From Calidithermus chliarophilus DSM 9957 (GTDB lineage: Bacteria > Deinococcota > Deinococci > Deinococcales > Thermaceae), in NCBI RefSeq assembly GCF_000430045.1, contig NZ_KE387023.1, forward strand, positions 2,548,598 through 2,588,828: a stretch of DNA of 40,231 bases, written 5' to 3'. Both the position numbers and the translations under genes were made by a program. Below are positions 1-8,267 of this stretch, in pieces (the first letter of the stretch is position 1; every line of letters starts with the position of its first letter). The notes below the pieces were generated by a model that had not been told where the DNA came from, ran no database searches, and saw only the letters and a program-made list of their open reading frames with translations.

Positions 1-1086
1 GTAGGCGGCGTAGACCTTCTTCTTGTCGTGGCCGCCGCGCGAGAGGGTGAGGATCTCGAGCTGCTCGTCGGTGTAGCCCTCGATGAGCTTCTGCAGGGCG
101 GGGGTGTTGAAGAACTTCTCGCGCAGTTCCTTGGCCCTGTAGTCGGCGAGGGCCTCGGCGGGTTGCGCGGCCGGGGCGGGTGCGGGGGCCGCCACCAGGG
201 CGATGAGGCCGGTGGACTCGCCCAGCAGGCCCTCCAGCCGGGCGATGTGGACCTCGAGGTCGGTGGAGCGGCCCTCGGCGGTGGCGAGCATGAGCTGGAT
301 CGCGCTCACGCCCTCGGCCACGCTCGAGGCCAGCTCGCCGCTCCAGGGGCGCTGGCCGTCGCGCACGAGCACCAGCAGGTCCTCGAGCTTGTGCGCGAGC
401 TTGCCGATGGGGGTGCAGCCTACGGAGTAGGCCGCGCCCTTGATGGTGTGCAGCGCGCGGAAGAGCGCGGTCACGTCGCCTTCCCCGCCCTCGCCGGCCA
501 GGTGCTCCAGCGCGTTCTGGGCGGTGTCGAGGTGCTCGAGCACCTCGGGGGCGAAGAACTCCCAGATGTCGGGGTTCTCGCGGAAGAACTTGTGCAGCTC
601 CTCGCGCAGGCTGGCGCTGTAGGGGGCGTCCTCCGGCGCCTCGTCCTCGCCCAGCTCGGCGTCGGGGTCGCCGGGGGTGTGCACCACCCAGGCCTCGGGG
701 TTGGCGAAGGCCAGGTCGCGCAGCAGGGCGGAGGCCCCCAACCGGCTGAGGTTGAGCCCCACGTCGCCCTCCTGCCCCTTCTGGGCGATGCTGTCGAGCG
801 CGTCGCAGATGCAGGCCGAGGCCAGCCCCACGAAGCGGGTGAGCTGGTCCTGCTGGTCGGGGGTGAGCCGGGGCGCGCCCTCGAAGAGGCGCTCGAGCAG
901 CCCGGCGAGGCGGGAGAGCTGGGGGAAGTTGTACAGCCCCGCCGAGCCCCTAAGGCGGTGGGTCACGATGACCAGCGGCTCGAATTCCTGGCGGGCGAGG
1001 TAGTCGGGAATTTGCTCCAGCGCCAGCACGGCCTCCCAGGCTTCGGAGAGGAAGCTCTGGAGGAGTTCGGGTATCGGGCTTGACAT
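1..1086 (-). CDS. CheA/PilL-like chemosensory histidine kinase, N-terminal part (cut by window edge)
   Basis: The reading frame starts at the ATG at 1086 and stays open to base 1, giving the first 362 residues of a longer protein. Two histidine phosphotransfer (Hpt) regions are visible. The first has H43 in [13 protein letters not shown]. The second has about H213 in [12 protein letters not shown], the classic CheA phospho-acceptor motif. An Ala/Pro-rich linker follows ([10 protein letters not shown]). Several Hpt domains in a row are typical of pilus-type ChpA/PilL kinases rather than flagellar CheA. The kinase core, the CheW-like domain and any receiver domain would lie outside the window. 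It is the last visible gene of an operon with two receptors, CheW and a CheY-like regulator, and starts 8 bases after the upstream receptor's stop. The family call is firm; the pilus role is inferred from context. Confidence 0.85.
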   Translation of the reverse strand, partial: MSSPIPELLQSFLSEAWEAVLALEQIPDYLARQEFEPLVIVTHRLRGSAGLYNFPQLSRLAGLLERLFEGAPRLTPDQQDQLTRFVGLASACICDALDSIAQKGQEGDVGLNLSRLGASALLRDLAFANPEAWVVHTPGDPDAELGEDEAPEDAPYSASLREELHKFFRENPDIWEFFAPEVLEHLDTAQNALEHLAGEGGEGDVTALFRALHTIKGAAYSVGCTPIGKLAHKLEDLLVLVRDGQRPWSGELASSVAEGVSAIQLMLATAEGRSTDLEVHIARLEGLLGESTGLIALVAAPAPAPAAQPAEALADYRAKELREKFFNTPALQKLIEGYTDEQLEILTLSRGGHDKKKVYAAY

Positions 1087-1094
1087 GGCGTCCT

Positions 1095-2936
1095 TTAGGC
1101 CAGGCGGAAGCGGCTGAGGCTGCTCTGGAGCTGCTCGGCGAGTTTGCGCAACTGCTGCGCGGCTTCCTGCCCCTGCTGGCTCTCGCTCTGGGTCGATTGG
1201 GCGGTCTCGGCGATGCTCTGCACGGCCTCGTCCACGAGCTCGATGGACTTCACCTGCGACTGGGCGTAGCTCGAGATCAGCGCGGCCAGCCTCGACGACT
1301 GCTCGGCGAGCTGCGCGATCTCCTTGAGGCGGCCCTGGGCCTGCTCGGCGCTGCGGTACTGCTGCTCGACGGTGTAGGCGCCCTCGAGCACCGCGCTCAC
1401 GGTGCGGTTGATCTCCTGCTGCACGTCGGTGACGATGTCGCTCACCTGGCGGGTGGCCTTGGCGGAGTCCTCGGCGAGCTTGCGGATCTCCTCGGCCACC
1501 ACCGCGAAGCGCCGCCCCAGCTCGCCCGCGCCCGCTGCCTCGAAGGTGGCGTTGAGCGCGAGCAGGTTGGTCTGGGAGGCGAAGTCGGCGAGGGCGTCGG
1601 CGACCTCCGAGATCTGGGCCGAGCGGCTGGAGAGGCCCTTGATGCTCTCGGCGATGCCCTGCATCTGCTCGCGGATCTGCCGCATCCCGGCCAACGTCGC
1701 CTCCACCGCCTGCTCGCCCACGCGGGCGGCCTGCAGGGTCTGCTGGGAGGCCTCGGCCGAGGAGGAGGCGGTCTGCGCCAGGCTCTGCACGGTCTGGGCC
1801 ACCTGGCGGGTCTGGCCGCGCACCTTGAGCACCTCCTCCGCCTGCGAGGCGGCGGCCTGCGAGACGTGCGCGGAGGTGTTGGCCATGCTGCGCGCGCCCT
1901 GGCTGACCTCCTGCGCGGTCTGCTGCACGTCCTGCAGCAGTCGCGCGATCTCCTCGGTCGCCAGGTTCACCGCGTCGACCACGCTGCCCAGAACGTCCTG
2001 GGTCACGGTCCCGCGCTTGGTGAGGTCGCCCTGCGCGATGTCCATGGCGACGCGCAGGAACTCGGCGATGTTGGCCTGGAGCTGCTCGCGCTCGTAGCGC
2101 TCGCGGTCGCGCTCCTCGGCGGTGCGCACCAGGCCGCGCAGTTGCACGATCGACTGGTCGAGGGTCTGGCCGAGCATCCCCAGCTCGTCGTTGGTCTTGA
2201 CGTCGGTGGTTTCGGAGAGGTCCCCCTGACCGATGCGGGTGGCCACCTTCACCAGCCGGTTGACCGGGCGGAACAGCCGGCCGAGCAGGAAGGCCGCCAC
2301 CAGCAGCACCGCCACCGCCACCACCGAGAAGCCCAGCGCCAGGGCCAGCGCGGTCTGGTTGGCCTTCTGCACGATCACGCTGCGGTCGATGCCCACGAAC
2401 ACCCGGCCCAGGCTGCCCACGATGGGGGCCTGGTGCTCGAGGATGTCGCGGTAGTCGCGGCCGATGATGTCGGTGTAGTTGACGCGGCGGGCCGGGAGGT
2501 CGGAGGCGCGGGCGCTGTCGATGACGGGCTGGGGGATGTAGGAGCTGCGGATGCTGCCGCCCTTGAGGCTCACGTGGGCGATGCTCGAGCCGAAGACCTG
2601 CCCGCCGGCGTCGAGCACGAAGATGTAGGTGACGTTGGGGATGGGGGCGAAGTCCTCGATGCGCTGCTGCACCGCGGCCTGGTTGCCCGCGAGGATGTCG
2701 TCGTCGATGCTCGAAGCGATCGAGCGCGCGATGGCCTCGCCCTTGGCGCTGAACTCGGCCTCCAGGCTCTGCTGCAGGGTGATGGCGCTGGCCACCGAGG
2801 CCGCCGCCAGCAGCAGCAGCAGCGGGAAGGCCAGCAGCAGCAGGATGCGGTGGCGGATGCCGAACCGGATCCTGGGGACCGCGCCGTAGAGCGTCGGGCG
2901 CGGGTCGGGCTTGGGCTTTTGTTTGGCCACTTGCAT
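1095..2936 (-). CDS. Methyl-accepting chemotaxis protein, PilJ-like (receptor 2 of tandem pair)
   Basis: Inner-membrane chemoreceptor of about 613 residues. There are two membrane segments (about 29-52 and 197-223) around an extracytoplasmic sensor region. A HAMP domain, a second HAMP-like unit ([12 protein letters not shown]), a long coiled coil and the signalling hairpin [17 protein letters not shown] follow. The usual Arg of the hairpin tip (EAARAGE) is Gly here. I start at the ATG at 2936 because GGGAG lies 5 bases upstream; an in-frame GTG at 2948 would add four residues. The C-terminal end ([11 protein letters not shown]-like) matches that of its neighbour, so the two receptors arose by duplication, although their sensor regions are unrelated by eye. 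It probably feeds the CheW/CheA pair of the same operon. The ligand is unknown. Confidence 0.88.
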   Translation of the reverse strand: MQVAKQKPKPDPRPTLYGAVPRIRFGIRHRILLLLAFPLLLLLAAASVASAITLQQSLEAEFSAKGEAIARSIASSIDDDILAGNQAAVQQRIEDFAPIPNVTYIFVLDAGGQVFGSSIAHVSLKGGSIRSSYIPQPVIDSARASDLPARRVNYTDIIGRDYRDILEHQAPIVGSLGRVFVGIDRSVIVQKANQTALALALGFSVVAVAVLLVAAFLLGRLFRPVNRLVKVATRIGQGDLSETTDVKTNDELGMLGQTLDQSIVQLRGLVRTAEERDRERYEREQLQANIAEFLRVAMDIAQGDLTKRGTVTQDVLGSVVDAVNLATEEIARLLQDVQQTAQEVSQGARSMANTSAHVSQAAASQAEEVLKVRGQTRQVAQTVQSLAQTASSSAEASQQTLQAARVGEQAVEATLAGMRQIREQMQGIAESIKGLSSRSAQISEVADALADFASQTNLLALNATFEAAGAGELGRRFAVVAEEIRKLAEDSAKATRQVSDIVTDVQQEINRTVSAVLEGAYTVEQQYRSAEQAQGRLKEIAQLAEQSSRLAALISSYAQSQVKSIELVDEAVQSIAETAQSTQSESQQGQEAAQQLRKLAEQLQSSLSRFRLA

Positions 2937-2951
2937 AGGCTCTCCCACAGG

Positions 2952-4904
2952 TTAGCTGGGCAGGCGGAAGCGCGAGAGGTTGGAGCTGAGCTGGTCGGCC
3001 AGCTTGCGCAGCTCCTCGGCGGCCTGGCGGCCGCGCTCGCTGTTGTCCTCGGTGGCCTCGGCGGTCCCGGCGATGGAGCGCACCGCCTGGCTCACGCGCT
3101 CGACGTTGTGCACCTGCTGCTGGGCCACGCCCGAGATGGCCTGCACGAGCTTGGAGGACTGCTCGGCCAGGTGGGCGATCTCCTTGAGCTGCTCGCTGGC
3201 CTCGGTGGCGATGCGGTAGCCCTGCTCCACTTCCTTCGTACCGCCTTCCACCGAGATCACCACGCCCTGGATCTCGCTCTGGATGCCCTTGATCAGCGTG
3301 CCTACGCGCTGGGCGGCCTGCGCGGAGGACTCGGCCAGCTTGCGCACCTCGTCGGCCACCACCGAGAAGCGCATCCCCGCCTCACCGGCGCCCGCGGCCT
3401 CGATGGCCGCGTTGAGCGCGAGCAGGTTGGTCTGCTTGGCGATGTTGGAGATGGTCAGCGCGATCTCCGAGATCTCCAGCGAGCGGTCGGAGAGGCCTTT
3501 AATGCTCTTGGCGATGCTCTGCACCTCGCGGCGGATGCTCTGCATGCCCGAGAGCGTGGCGGTGAGCGCTTCCTGGCCCTTCTGCGAGGCCTCGAGCGTC
3601 TTGGCGGCGGCCTGGGCCGAGATGCCCAGCGTGTCGGACATCTGGCGGATGGACTGGGTCACCTCCAGGGCCTGGCCCTGGGCCTTCTGGGCCTCGTCGG
3701 CCTGCACCTTGGCGCCCTCGAGCACCGCCGCGGTCACCTGGTTGAGCTGCTCGGCGCCCTGGTTCACGCGCTCGGCCACCTTCGCCACGTCCTTGAGCAG
3801 GTAGGCGATCTCCTCGACCGTGAGGTTCACGGCGTCCACCACGTTCCCCAGCACGTCCTCGGTCACCATGCCGCGCTTGGTGAGGTCGCCCTGCGCGATG
3901 TCCATGGTGACGTTGAGGAACTCGGCGATGTTCTGCTGGAGGATCTGGTTCTGGCGCATGGCCTCGGCGTCGGCCTCGGCCTTGGCCCGCAGCTGGGCCA
4001 CGGCGTCGTTGAAGACCGCGCCCAGCGTGCCGATCTCGTCCTTACCCCGCACCTTCACCACGGTGTCGAGCTTGCCCTCGCGCAGGTCCATGGCGCCGCG
4101 CTCGAGCGCGGCCAGACGGCGCGTGGTGGCGCGCGTGATCGCGAACACCGCCAGCAGCGCCAGCAGCGTCGCCACCACCAGCGTGATCAACATGCTGCGC
4201 AGCGCCTCGCCCGAGCGGGCCAGCGCCGCGTTGTTGATCTCCAGGGCCAGCGCGTCGTTGGCGTTGATCAGCTCGCGCAGGTAGCCACGCAGGGAGATGT
4301 ACTGGTAGGCGACTTCCTCGCCCAGCTTGAGGTCGGGCCGCCCGGCCTCGATGCTCTGGTAGAAGGCGTCGAAGGCCTTGCGGGCGCCGAGGTAGCGCTC
4401 GTTGACGGCGGTGAGGGCCTTCAGCTCGGCGTCCTGGAGCTCGACCCTGTTGCGCGACTTCAGCAGGGCGGCGATGTAGTTGTAGTTGCTGCCGCTCACC
4501 CAGTCCTGGTTGTAGCGGTCGATGATCTCGTCGGCGTTGCTGATGGCGCGGGCGGCCAGCTCCATCGCGGCGCGGCGCTCGCTGATGTCGGCCTGGGGCA
4601 CACGCGCGCGTTCGACGTGGCGGATGAGGTCGGCGTAGTAGATCTCGGCCTTGTGGACGCTCGAGAGGCGCACCAGCATGCCGCTGTAGAGGTTGTCCAG
4701 GTCCGAGCGCATCGCCTGGAGGCCGCGCAGGCCCGAGAACACGATCCCGGCGGCACCGATGGCCATCACCAACACGATCAGGGCGATCTTCCAGATGAAG
4801 CGCAGGTTGCTCAGGAAGCCGCCGGAGGTGCCGCTCTTCTGGGCGGCGGGGGCGGGTCTGCGGGGGAAGAGACGGGGCAGAGGTTTCCGTTTGGCGGGCT
4901 GCAT
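2952..4904 (-). CDS. Methyl-accepting chemotaxis protein, PilJ-like (receptor 1 of tandem pair)
   Basis: Chemoreceptor of 650 residues. A basic N-terminus (about 1-35) precedes a first membrane helix at about 37-59. A mostly helical extracytoplasmic region (four-helix-bundle type) and a second helix near 238-257 follow. Then come HAMP, the [12 protein letters not shown] second HAMP-like unit and the signalling coiled coil. The hairpin tip reads [19 protein letters not shown], again with Gly where most receptors have Arg. The ATG at 4904 has AGGAG six bases upstream. It sits between cheW (111-base spacer) and the second receptor. Two receptors before one CheA suggests two inputs into one pathway. 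The family is certain; assignment to pilus motility is an inference from gene order and the PilJ-like cytoplasmic half. Confidence 0.88.
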   Translation of the reverse strand: MQPAKRKPLPRLFPRRPAPAAQKSGTSGGFLSNLRFIWKIALIVLVMAIGAAGIVFSGLRGLQAMRSDLDNLYSGMLVRLSSVHKAEIYYADLIRHVERARVPQADISERRAAMELAARAISNADEIIDRYNQDWVSGSNYNYIAALLKSRNRVELQDAELKALTAVNERYLGARKAFDAFYQSIEAGRPDLKLGEEVAYQYISLRGYLRELINANDALALEINNAALARSGEALRSMLITLVVATLLALLAVFAITRATTRRLAALERGAMDLREGKLDTVVKVRGKDEIGTLGAVFNDAVAQLRAKAEADAEAMRQNQILQQNIAEFLNVTMDIAQGDLTKRGMVTEDVLGNVVDAVNLTVEEIAYLLKDVAKVAERVNQGAEQLNQVTAAVLEGAKVQADEAQKAQGQALEVTQSIRQMSDTLGISAQAAAKTLEASQKGQEALTATLSGMQSIRREVQSIAKSIKGLSDRSLEISEIALTISNIAKQTNLLALNAAIEAAGAGEAGMRFSVVADEVRKLAESSAQAAQRVGTLIKGIQSEIQGVVISVEGGTKEVEQGYRIATEASEQLKEIAHLAEQSSKLVQAISGVAQQQVHNVERVSQAVRSIAGTAEATEDNSERGRQAAEELRKLADQLSSNLSRFRLPS

Positions 4905-5015
4905 ACGACGCTCCTGTTCAGGCCGTTTGGCCGGAGGGGGCGACGGCCCGGGTCGGGGCCGCCGGCGTGGGGTCGTGCGGGGGGCGGGTAGGGATCATGC
5001 GACTCTCCTTGGGGT

Positions 5016-5474
5016 CTACTCGAAGGAACGGCTCCAGTCCGTTGCCGAGGCCAGCAAGCCCCGGATGTCCGCCATGAGCGACTCGGGGTTGAGCACGCGG
5101 GCGGTGCGGCCCTGGAAGCTCACCTCGCCCAGGTAGAGCCCGGAAGCCCCCGGGCGCAGGCTCTGGAGCGGGGAAAGCCCCAGGAATTCGTCGATCACGA
5201 AACCCAGCACCTGTTTGCCGTAGCGCATGACCACCGCGCTCTCCCCGGTCGCTCCCGGCTGGCGCGAGATGCCCAGCACCCCCTTGAGGTCGAAGAGGGG
5301 CAGGATGCGCCCGCGCAAGTTGACCATGCCCAGCAGGGCCGGCGGGGCCAGGGGGATGGGGGTGAGCCGCTCCACCTCGAGCACCTCCTGGAGGTGGGTG
5401 ACCTCCAGGGCATACAGGTCATTGGCCAGACGGAAGAACCCGGCCTGACGGACCTGGGTCTTGCTCACGACCAT
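5016..5474 (-). CDS. CheW-family chemotaxis coupling protein
   Basis: The protein has 152 residues, the usual length for CheW. It carries the single CheW/SH3-like fold: FRLANDLYALEVTHLQEVLE at the N-terminus, then PALLGMVNLRGRILPLFDLK, the signature region of CheW proteins, and later VLGFVIDEFLGL. Its role is to bridge receptors and the CheA kinase in the cytoplasmic array. The ATG at 5474 overlaps the end of the regulator gene by 10 bases and has GGGAG just upstream, so the two are probably translationally coupled. In pilus systems this component is called PilI. Nothing unusual is seen in the sequence. Confidence 0.9.
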   Translation of the reverse strand: MVVSKTQVRQAGFFRLANDLYALEVTHLQEVLEVERLTPIPLAPPALLGMVNLRGRILPLFDLKGVLGISRQPGATGESAVVMRYGKQVLGFVIDEFLGLSPLQSLRPGASGLYLGEVSFQGRTARVLNPESLMADIRGLLASATDWSRSFE

Positions 5475-5839
5475 TCACTCCCGCTCAACAGCCCCTTGAC
5501 CGCCTGCTTGAGCGAGTCGGGGGTGTAGGGCTTGGTCAGGTAGCCGTTGGCCCCCTGCCGCTTGCCCCACTCGATGTCGGTGGGCTCTCCCTTGGAGCTG
5601 ATCACCAGCACCGGCAGGTTCTTGGTGTTCTCGTTGCGGCGCAGCCCCCGCAGCACCTCGTAGCCGTTGCGGCCGGGCATCACCACGTCCAGGAGGACGA
5701 GGTCGGGCTTCTCGGCCTCGATGCGGGCTTCGACGTTCTCGCTGCCCTGCACGAGCACGACCCGGTGGTCGCTGGCGAGGATGCTTTCGATGAGCTTGAG
5801 GTCGGCGAGGGAGTCGTCCACTGCGATGAGTTTGGCCAT
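5465..5839 (-). CDS. CheY-like single-domain response regulator (PilG/PilH type)
   Basis: A stand-alone receiver domain of 124 residues. D8 and D9 form the acidic pocket, D51 in LVLLDVVMPG is the phospho-acceptor, S81/S82 are the switch residues and K103 in YLTKPY completes the site. There is no output domain, so it signals by protein contact, as PilG and PilH do for pilus extension and retraction. I start at the ATG at 5839 because AGGAGGAA lies 8 bases upstream; a longer in-frame ORF to 5911 adds 24 residues that do not look like a receiver. It is the first gene of the operon, and the non-coding region 5840-6184 upstream should hold its promoter. Confidence 0.9.
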   Translation of the reverse strand: MAKLIAVDDSLADLKLIESILASDHRVVLVQGSENVEARIEAEKPDLVLLDVVMPGRNGYEVLRGLRRNENTKNLPVLVISSKGEPTDIEWGKRQGANGYLTKPYTPDSLKQAVKGLLSGSEWS

Positions 5840-6184
5840 AACTGGGGTTCCTCCTGTGGGAAGTTGCACGCCCGGGCAGATCGGCGTATGGAGTGCGTGA
5901 CTCGAGATCACCCGGCGTGATCACTCCAGATGTTAGGAGCGTGAGGGGGGCATCCCTGTGATGAATGCACAGAGCAACTTGGAATCCCGGCGGACGAGAT
6001 CGGCTCTCGTGCTGCTGGGGCCCCTACGGGTGCGATGGCAGCCCGTTAAGTCCTCCGGCTCCCTCCGTAGATTGTGCCACAGCTTCCCTTATGTATGAGC
6101 GAAGTATAAAGATGAACCGAGTATAGATTTGGCCGAGCGAGGATCGGGAGGGCCGCCTCGCCCTCCCGCAAGGCGGAAGGACTC
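5840..6184. other. Non-coding leader/promoter region upstream of the pilus chemosensory operon
   Basis: No convincing gene lies here. The region must contain the promoter of the minus-strand operon. On the minus strand a TATACT box is seen (6105-6110 on the plus strand reads agtata), without a good -35. A CTGTG-N7-CACAG palindrome at 5956-5972 resembles a CRP/FNR-type site. Its right border is the dispersed repeat starting at 6185. Confidence 0.45.
5956..5972. promoter_or_regulatory. Possible CRP/FNR-type operator (CTGTG-N7-CACAG)
   Basis: A perfect 5-bp inverted repeat, CTGTG and CACAG with seven bases between, lies about 117 bases upstream of the regulator start. CRP-family proteins bind TGTG...CACA half-sites. 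One short palindrome can arise by chance, so this is a weak suggestion. Confidence 0.25.
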
Positions 6185-6367
6185 ATACCGGGTTCAAAAA
6201 GACGATCGTCCAAACCGAAGACCCCCGGAGGCTATCTTTTCGGACCCCAGAGCACACCCCTCCCTGACGGGAGGCGAAGCAAGCGTATCCCTTCCAAGGG
6301 GCGGTATCGCCCTCCGCTACGCGGATAACTTCGGCCGGGTCGGCGGCGGGCTGACCGAACCGGGTAT
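6185..6367. repeat. MITE-like two-hairpin dispersed element, copy 1 (long form)
   Basis: A 183-bp element with imperfect terminal inverted repeats: ATACCGGGTTC at the left and GAACCGGGTAT at the right. The left half folds on itself (TTCAAAAAGA against TATCTTTTCGGA-type sequence, degenerate in this copy). It shares an internal segment with copy 3 that is missing from copy 2. No coding capacity is seen. The last base lies in the stop codon of the dynamin-like gene, so the insertion end forms that stop. Confidence 0.75.
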
Positions 6368-8013
6368 CAGCGGGCCAGCTCTTCCCGCAGCGCCGCGGCC
6401 TGTTGCCGGAGGGCGTTCAGGCGGTCGATCTGGGCCTGCAGGCTGTCGCGGGAAGCCTCCAGCCGCAGGCAGGGCTGGCGGTAGAGGGCGGTGAACTGCT
6501 CCTGGGTGCGCTCGAGCTCGACCTCGAGGGCCTCGTTCAGGGCCTTCTGCAGCTCAGAGCGCAGCACCCCCAGCCGCTCGCGCAGCTTGGCCTTGGCGGC
6601 GTCCTTGCGGCGCGGCAGGATCGAGAAGCCCAGCACCGCCACCAGCAGCCCGGCGAAGATGCCCATGAGGTCGAGGAGGAGCTTCTGGAAGATGAGCACC
6701 AGCAAGCTGCCCAGCCCCACCGCGCTGACCTCGACCAGCGCGGTGTGCTGCAGCGCCTCCTGGATGTGGTCCTTGAGGGCCAGCGCCTCGCGCTCGGGGA
6801 CGAAGGAGCGCAGCGCGGCCTCGAGGTTGCCCGCGATGGCCTGCTGCTCGCCCGGGCTCTTGGCGCCCTGCAGGCCCGGGGCGTCGCGCAGGAGGTGCAA
6901 GGCGTCCTCGAGCAGCTCCCGGTCGCGCTTGGCGAGCCAGCCCAGCGCCTGCATCACCCCGCGCTCGACGTCCTGGTTGGCGTTTTTCACCACCTCGTCG
7001 AGGAAGCTCTGCTTGATCTTGGCGCTGCGGATGAGGTCGAAGAAGCGCCCCAGCCGCACCGTCTCGTCGAGCCAGGCCTCCCCCCGCTCCCGCACGCCCT
7101 CCACCACCTGCGTCACCAGCGCCACCTGCCCGGCGAAGTCGCGGCGGGTGCGCTCGGCGTGGCGGCGGGCGAGCTGGTCGAGGTCCGAGCAGGTGGCGAG
7201 CTGCTTCTTGATGCCCTGGAGCTCGGTCTCCAGCTCGGGCGCGGCCACCTCGGCCAGCCGCACGAGCACCCCCAGCGGCGAGCCCAGCTTGAGCGCCGCG
7301 GCCTCCTGCTTGAGCACCTGCCGGATGTGGGCCTCGAGCGCTGCCACCCCGCTCGCCTCGCGCTCCCCGGCCTTGGCCTGCCGCGCCGACACCCCGAAGA
7401 CCTGCACGCGGCGGCCCAGGGTCTGCTCGCTCCCCTTGCGCACGAACTCGAGCACCTGCTCGCGTTCGGACGGGGTGAGCAGGTCGGTCTTGTTGACCAC
7501 CAGCACGATCTTCTTGCCCCAGGCCCGGATGAGCTTCAAGAACTCCGACTCGCTGTGCGTGTAGGCCCGGTCGGCGCTGGTGACGAAGAGGATCAGGTCG
7601 GCGCGGGGCAGGAAGCGCTCGGTGAGCACCTGGTGCTGCGCCAGGATGGCGTTGGTGCCGGGGGTGTCCACCAGCCGCAGGTCCTGGAGGATGGGGTTGG
7701 GCAGGTAGAGGTGCGCGAGCTCGGGGCCCTGCGGCTCGTAGCGTGGCTCGAGCGCGTACCCGATGAGCTGGATGCGGTCGGTGGTCGGGGTCACGCCCTC
7801 CTTGAGCAACTCGCTGCCCAGAAGGGCGTTCAGGAGGCTGCTCTTGCCGCTGTTGAATTCCCCCGCCACCACCAGGAGGAAGGGGCCCTCGAGGTCGAGC
7901 AACGCCTGGCGTAGCGGGGCGACGTCGAGGGAGGTCCGGGCCAGGGCCTCGAGGCCCTGAGCCACCAAATCCCGCACTTTGTGAGCAATTTGTTGCGTTC
8001 GCGAATCGAGCAT
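6367..8013 (-). CDS. Dynamin-like GTPase with membrane hairpin
   Basis: A protein of 548 residues. The GTPase domain shows G1 GEFNSGKSS (K57), G3 LVDTPGT (D116-G119) and G4 VVNKTDLL (N174, K175, D177). A long helical region follows, then a hydrophobic stretch at about 422-466 (probable paired membrane helices) and a C-terminal coiled coil. This is the layout of bacterial dynamin-like proteins, which remodel or protect membranes. I start at the ATG at 8013 (MLDSRTQQIAHKV). The frame stays open upstream only because it runs into heptamer repeat DNA. A TATACT box lies 22 bases upstream. The stop codon lies at the junction with repeat copy 1. The specific role in this organism is unknown. Confidence 0.85.
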   Translation of the reverse strand: MLDSRTQQIAHKVRDLVAQGLEALARTSLDVAPLRQALLDLEGPFLLVVAGEFNSGKSSLLNALLGSELLKEGVTPTTDRIQLIGYALEPRYEPQGPELAHLYLPNPILQDLRLVDTPGTNAILAQHQVLTERFLPRADLILFVTSADRAYTHSESEFLKLIRAWGKKIVLVVNKTDLLTPSEREQVLEFVRKGSEQTLGRRVQVFGVSARQAKAGEREASGVAALEAHIRQVLKQEAAALKLGSPLGVLVRLAEVAAPELETELQGIKKQLATCSDLDQLARRHAERTRRDFAGQVALVTQVVEGVRERGEAWLDETVRLGRFFDLIRSAKIKQSFLDEVVKNANQDVERGVMQALGWLAKRDRELLEDALHLLRDAPGLQGAKSPGEQQAIAGNLEAALRSFVPEREALALKDHIQEALQHTALVEVSAVGLGSLLVLIFQKLLLDLMGIFAGLLVAVLGFSILPRRKDAAKAKLRERLGVLRSELQKALNEALEVELERTQEQFTALYRQPCLRLEASRDSLQAQIDRLNALRQQAAALREELAR

Positions 8014-8034
8014 AGCGACGGGGCTCCGAGGGCC

Positions 8035-8040
8035 AGTATA
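8035..8040 (-). promoter_or_regulatory. -10 box of the dynamin-like gene
   Basis: TATACT on the minus strand, 21 bases before the ATG at 8013, with CGGAG in the short leader. No clear -35 box is seen. Confidence 0.45.
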
Positions 8041-8075
8041 GGCCACGCGGATGAGGGTTCGGCGTTGGGGGTGTA

Positions 8076-8256
8076 GGTCGATGGTCGATGGTCGATAGCT
8101 AAAACGCAAAACGCCAAACGCAAAACGCAAGACGCCTTTTCACCCCCCTTAGCAAGGGGGGCCGGGGGGGATAAAACCCTCCCCGCCCGCGGGGAGGGCT
8201 GGGGAGGGGTAAACCACGAGCCACTAGCCTCCCGCTGACGGCTGACGGCTACTGCT
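8076..8256. repeat. Heptamer-repeat intergenic module A with two GC hairpins
   Basis: From 8076 the DNA has a 7-bp period: GGTCGAT three times, then AGCTAAA, ACGCAAA, ACGCCAA, ACGCAAA and ACGCAAG. Next come a perfect hairpin, CCCCCCTT-agc-AAGGGGGG (8143-8161), and a second C/G hairpin (about 8176-8210). The tail again has period 7: CACGAGC, CACTAGC, CTCCCGC, then TGACGGC twice. The same order recurs at 32054 and 33097. Confidence 0.8.
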
Positions 8257-8267
8257 TCCCGCTCCCC

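Noticed and set aside
1080-4991. A 1303-residue plus-strand ORF
   Set aside because: It is antisense to the two receptors and is Gly/Ala/Leu/His-rich, as expected when GC-rich coding DNA is read in the opposite frame. The minus strand has complete receptor domains.
8143-8161. Rho-independent terminator at the CCCCCCTT hairpin
   Set aside because: No T-run follows on either strand, and the same hairpin recurs as part of a dispersed module.
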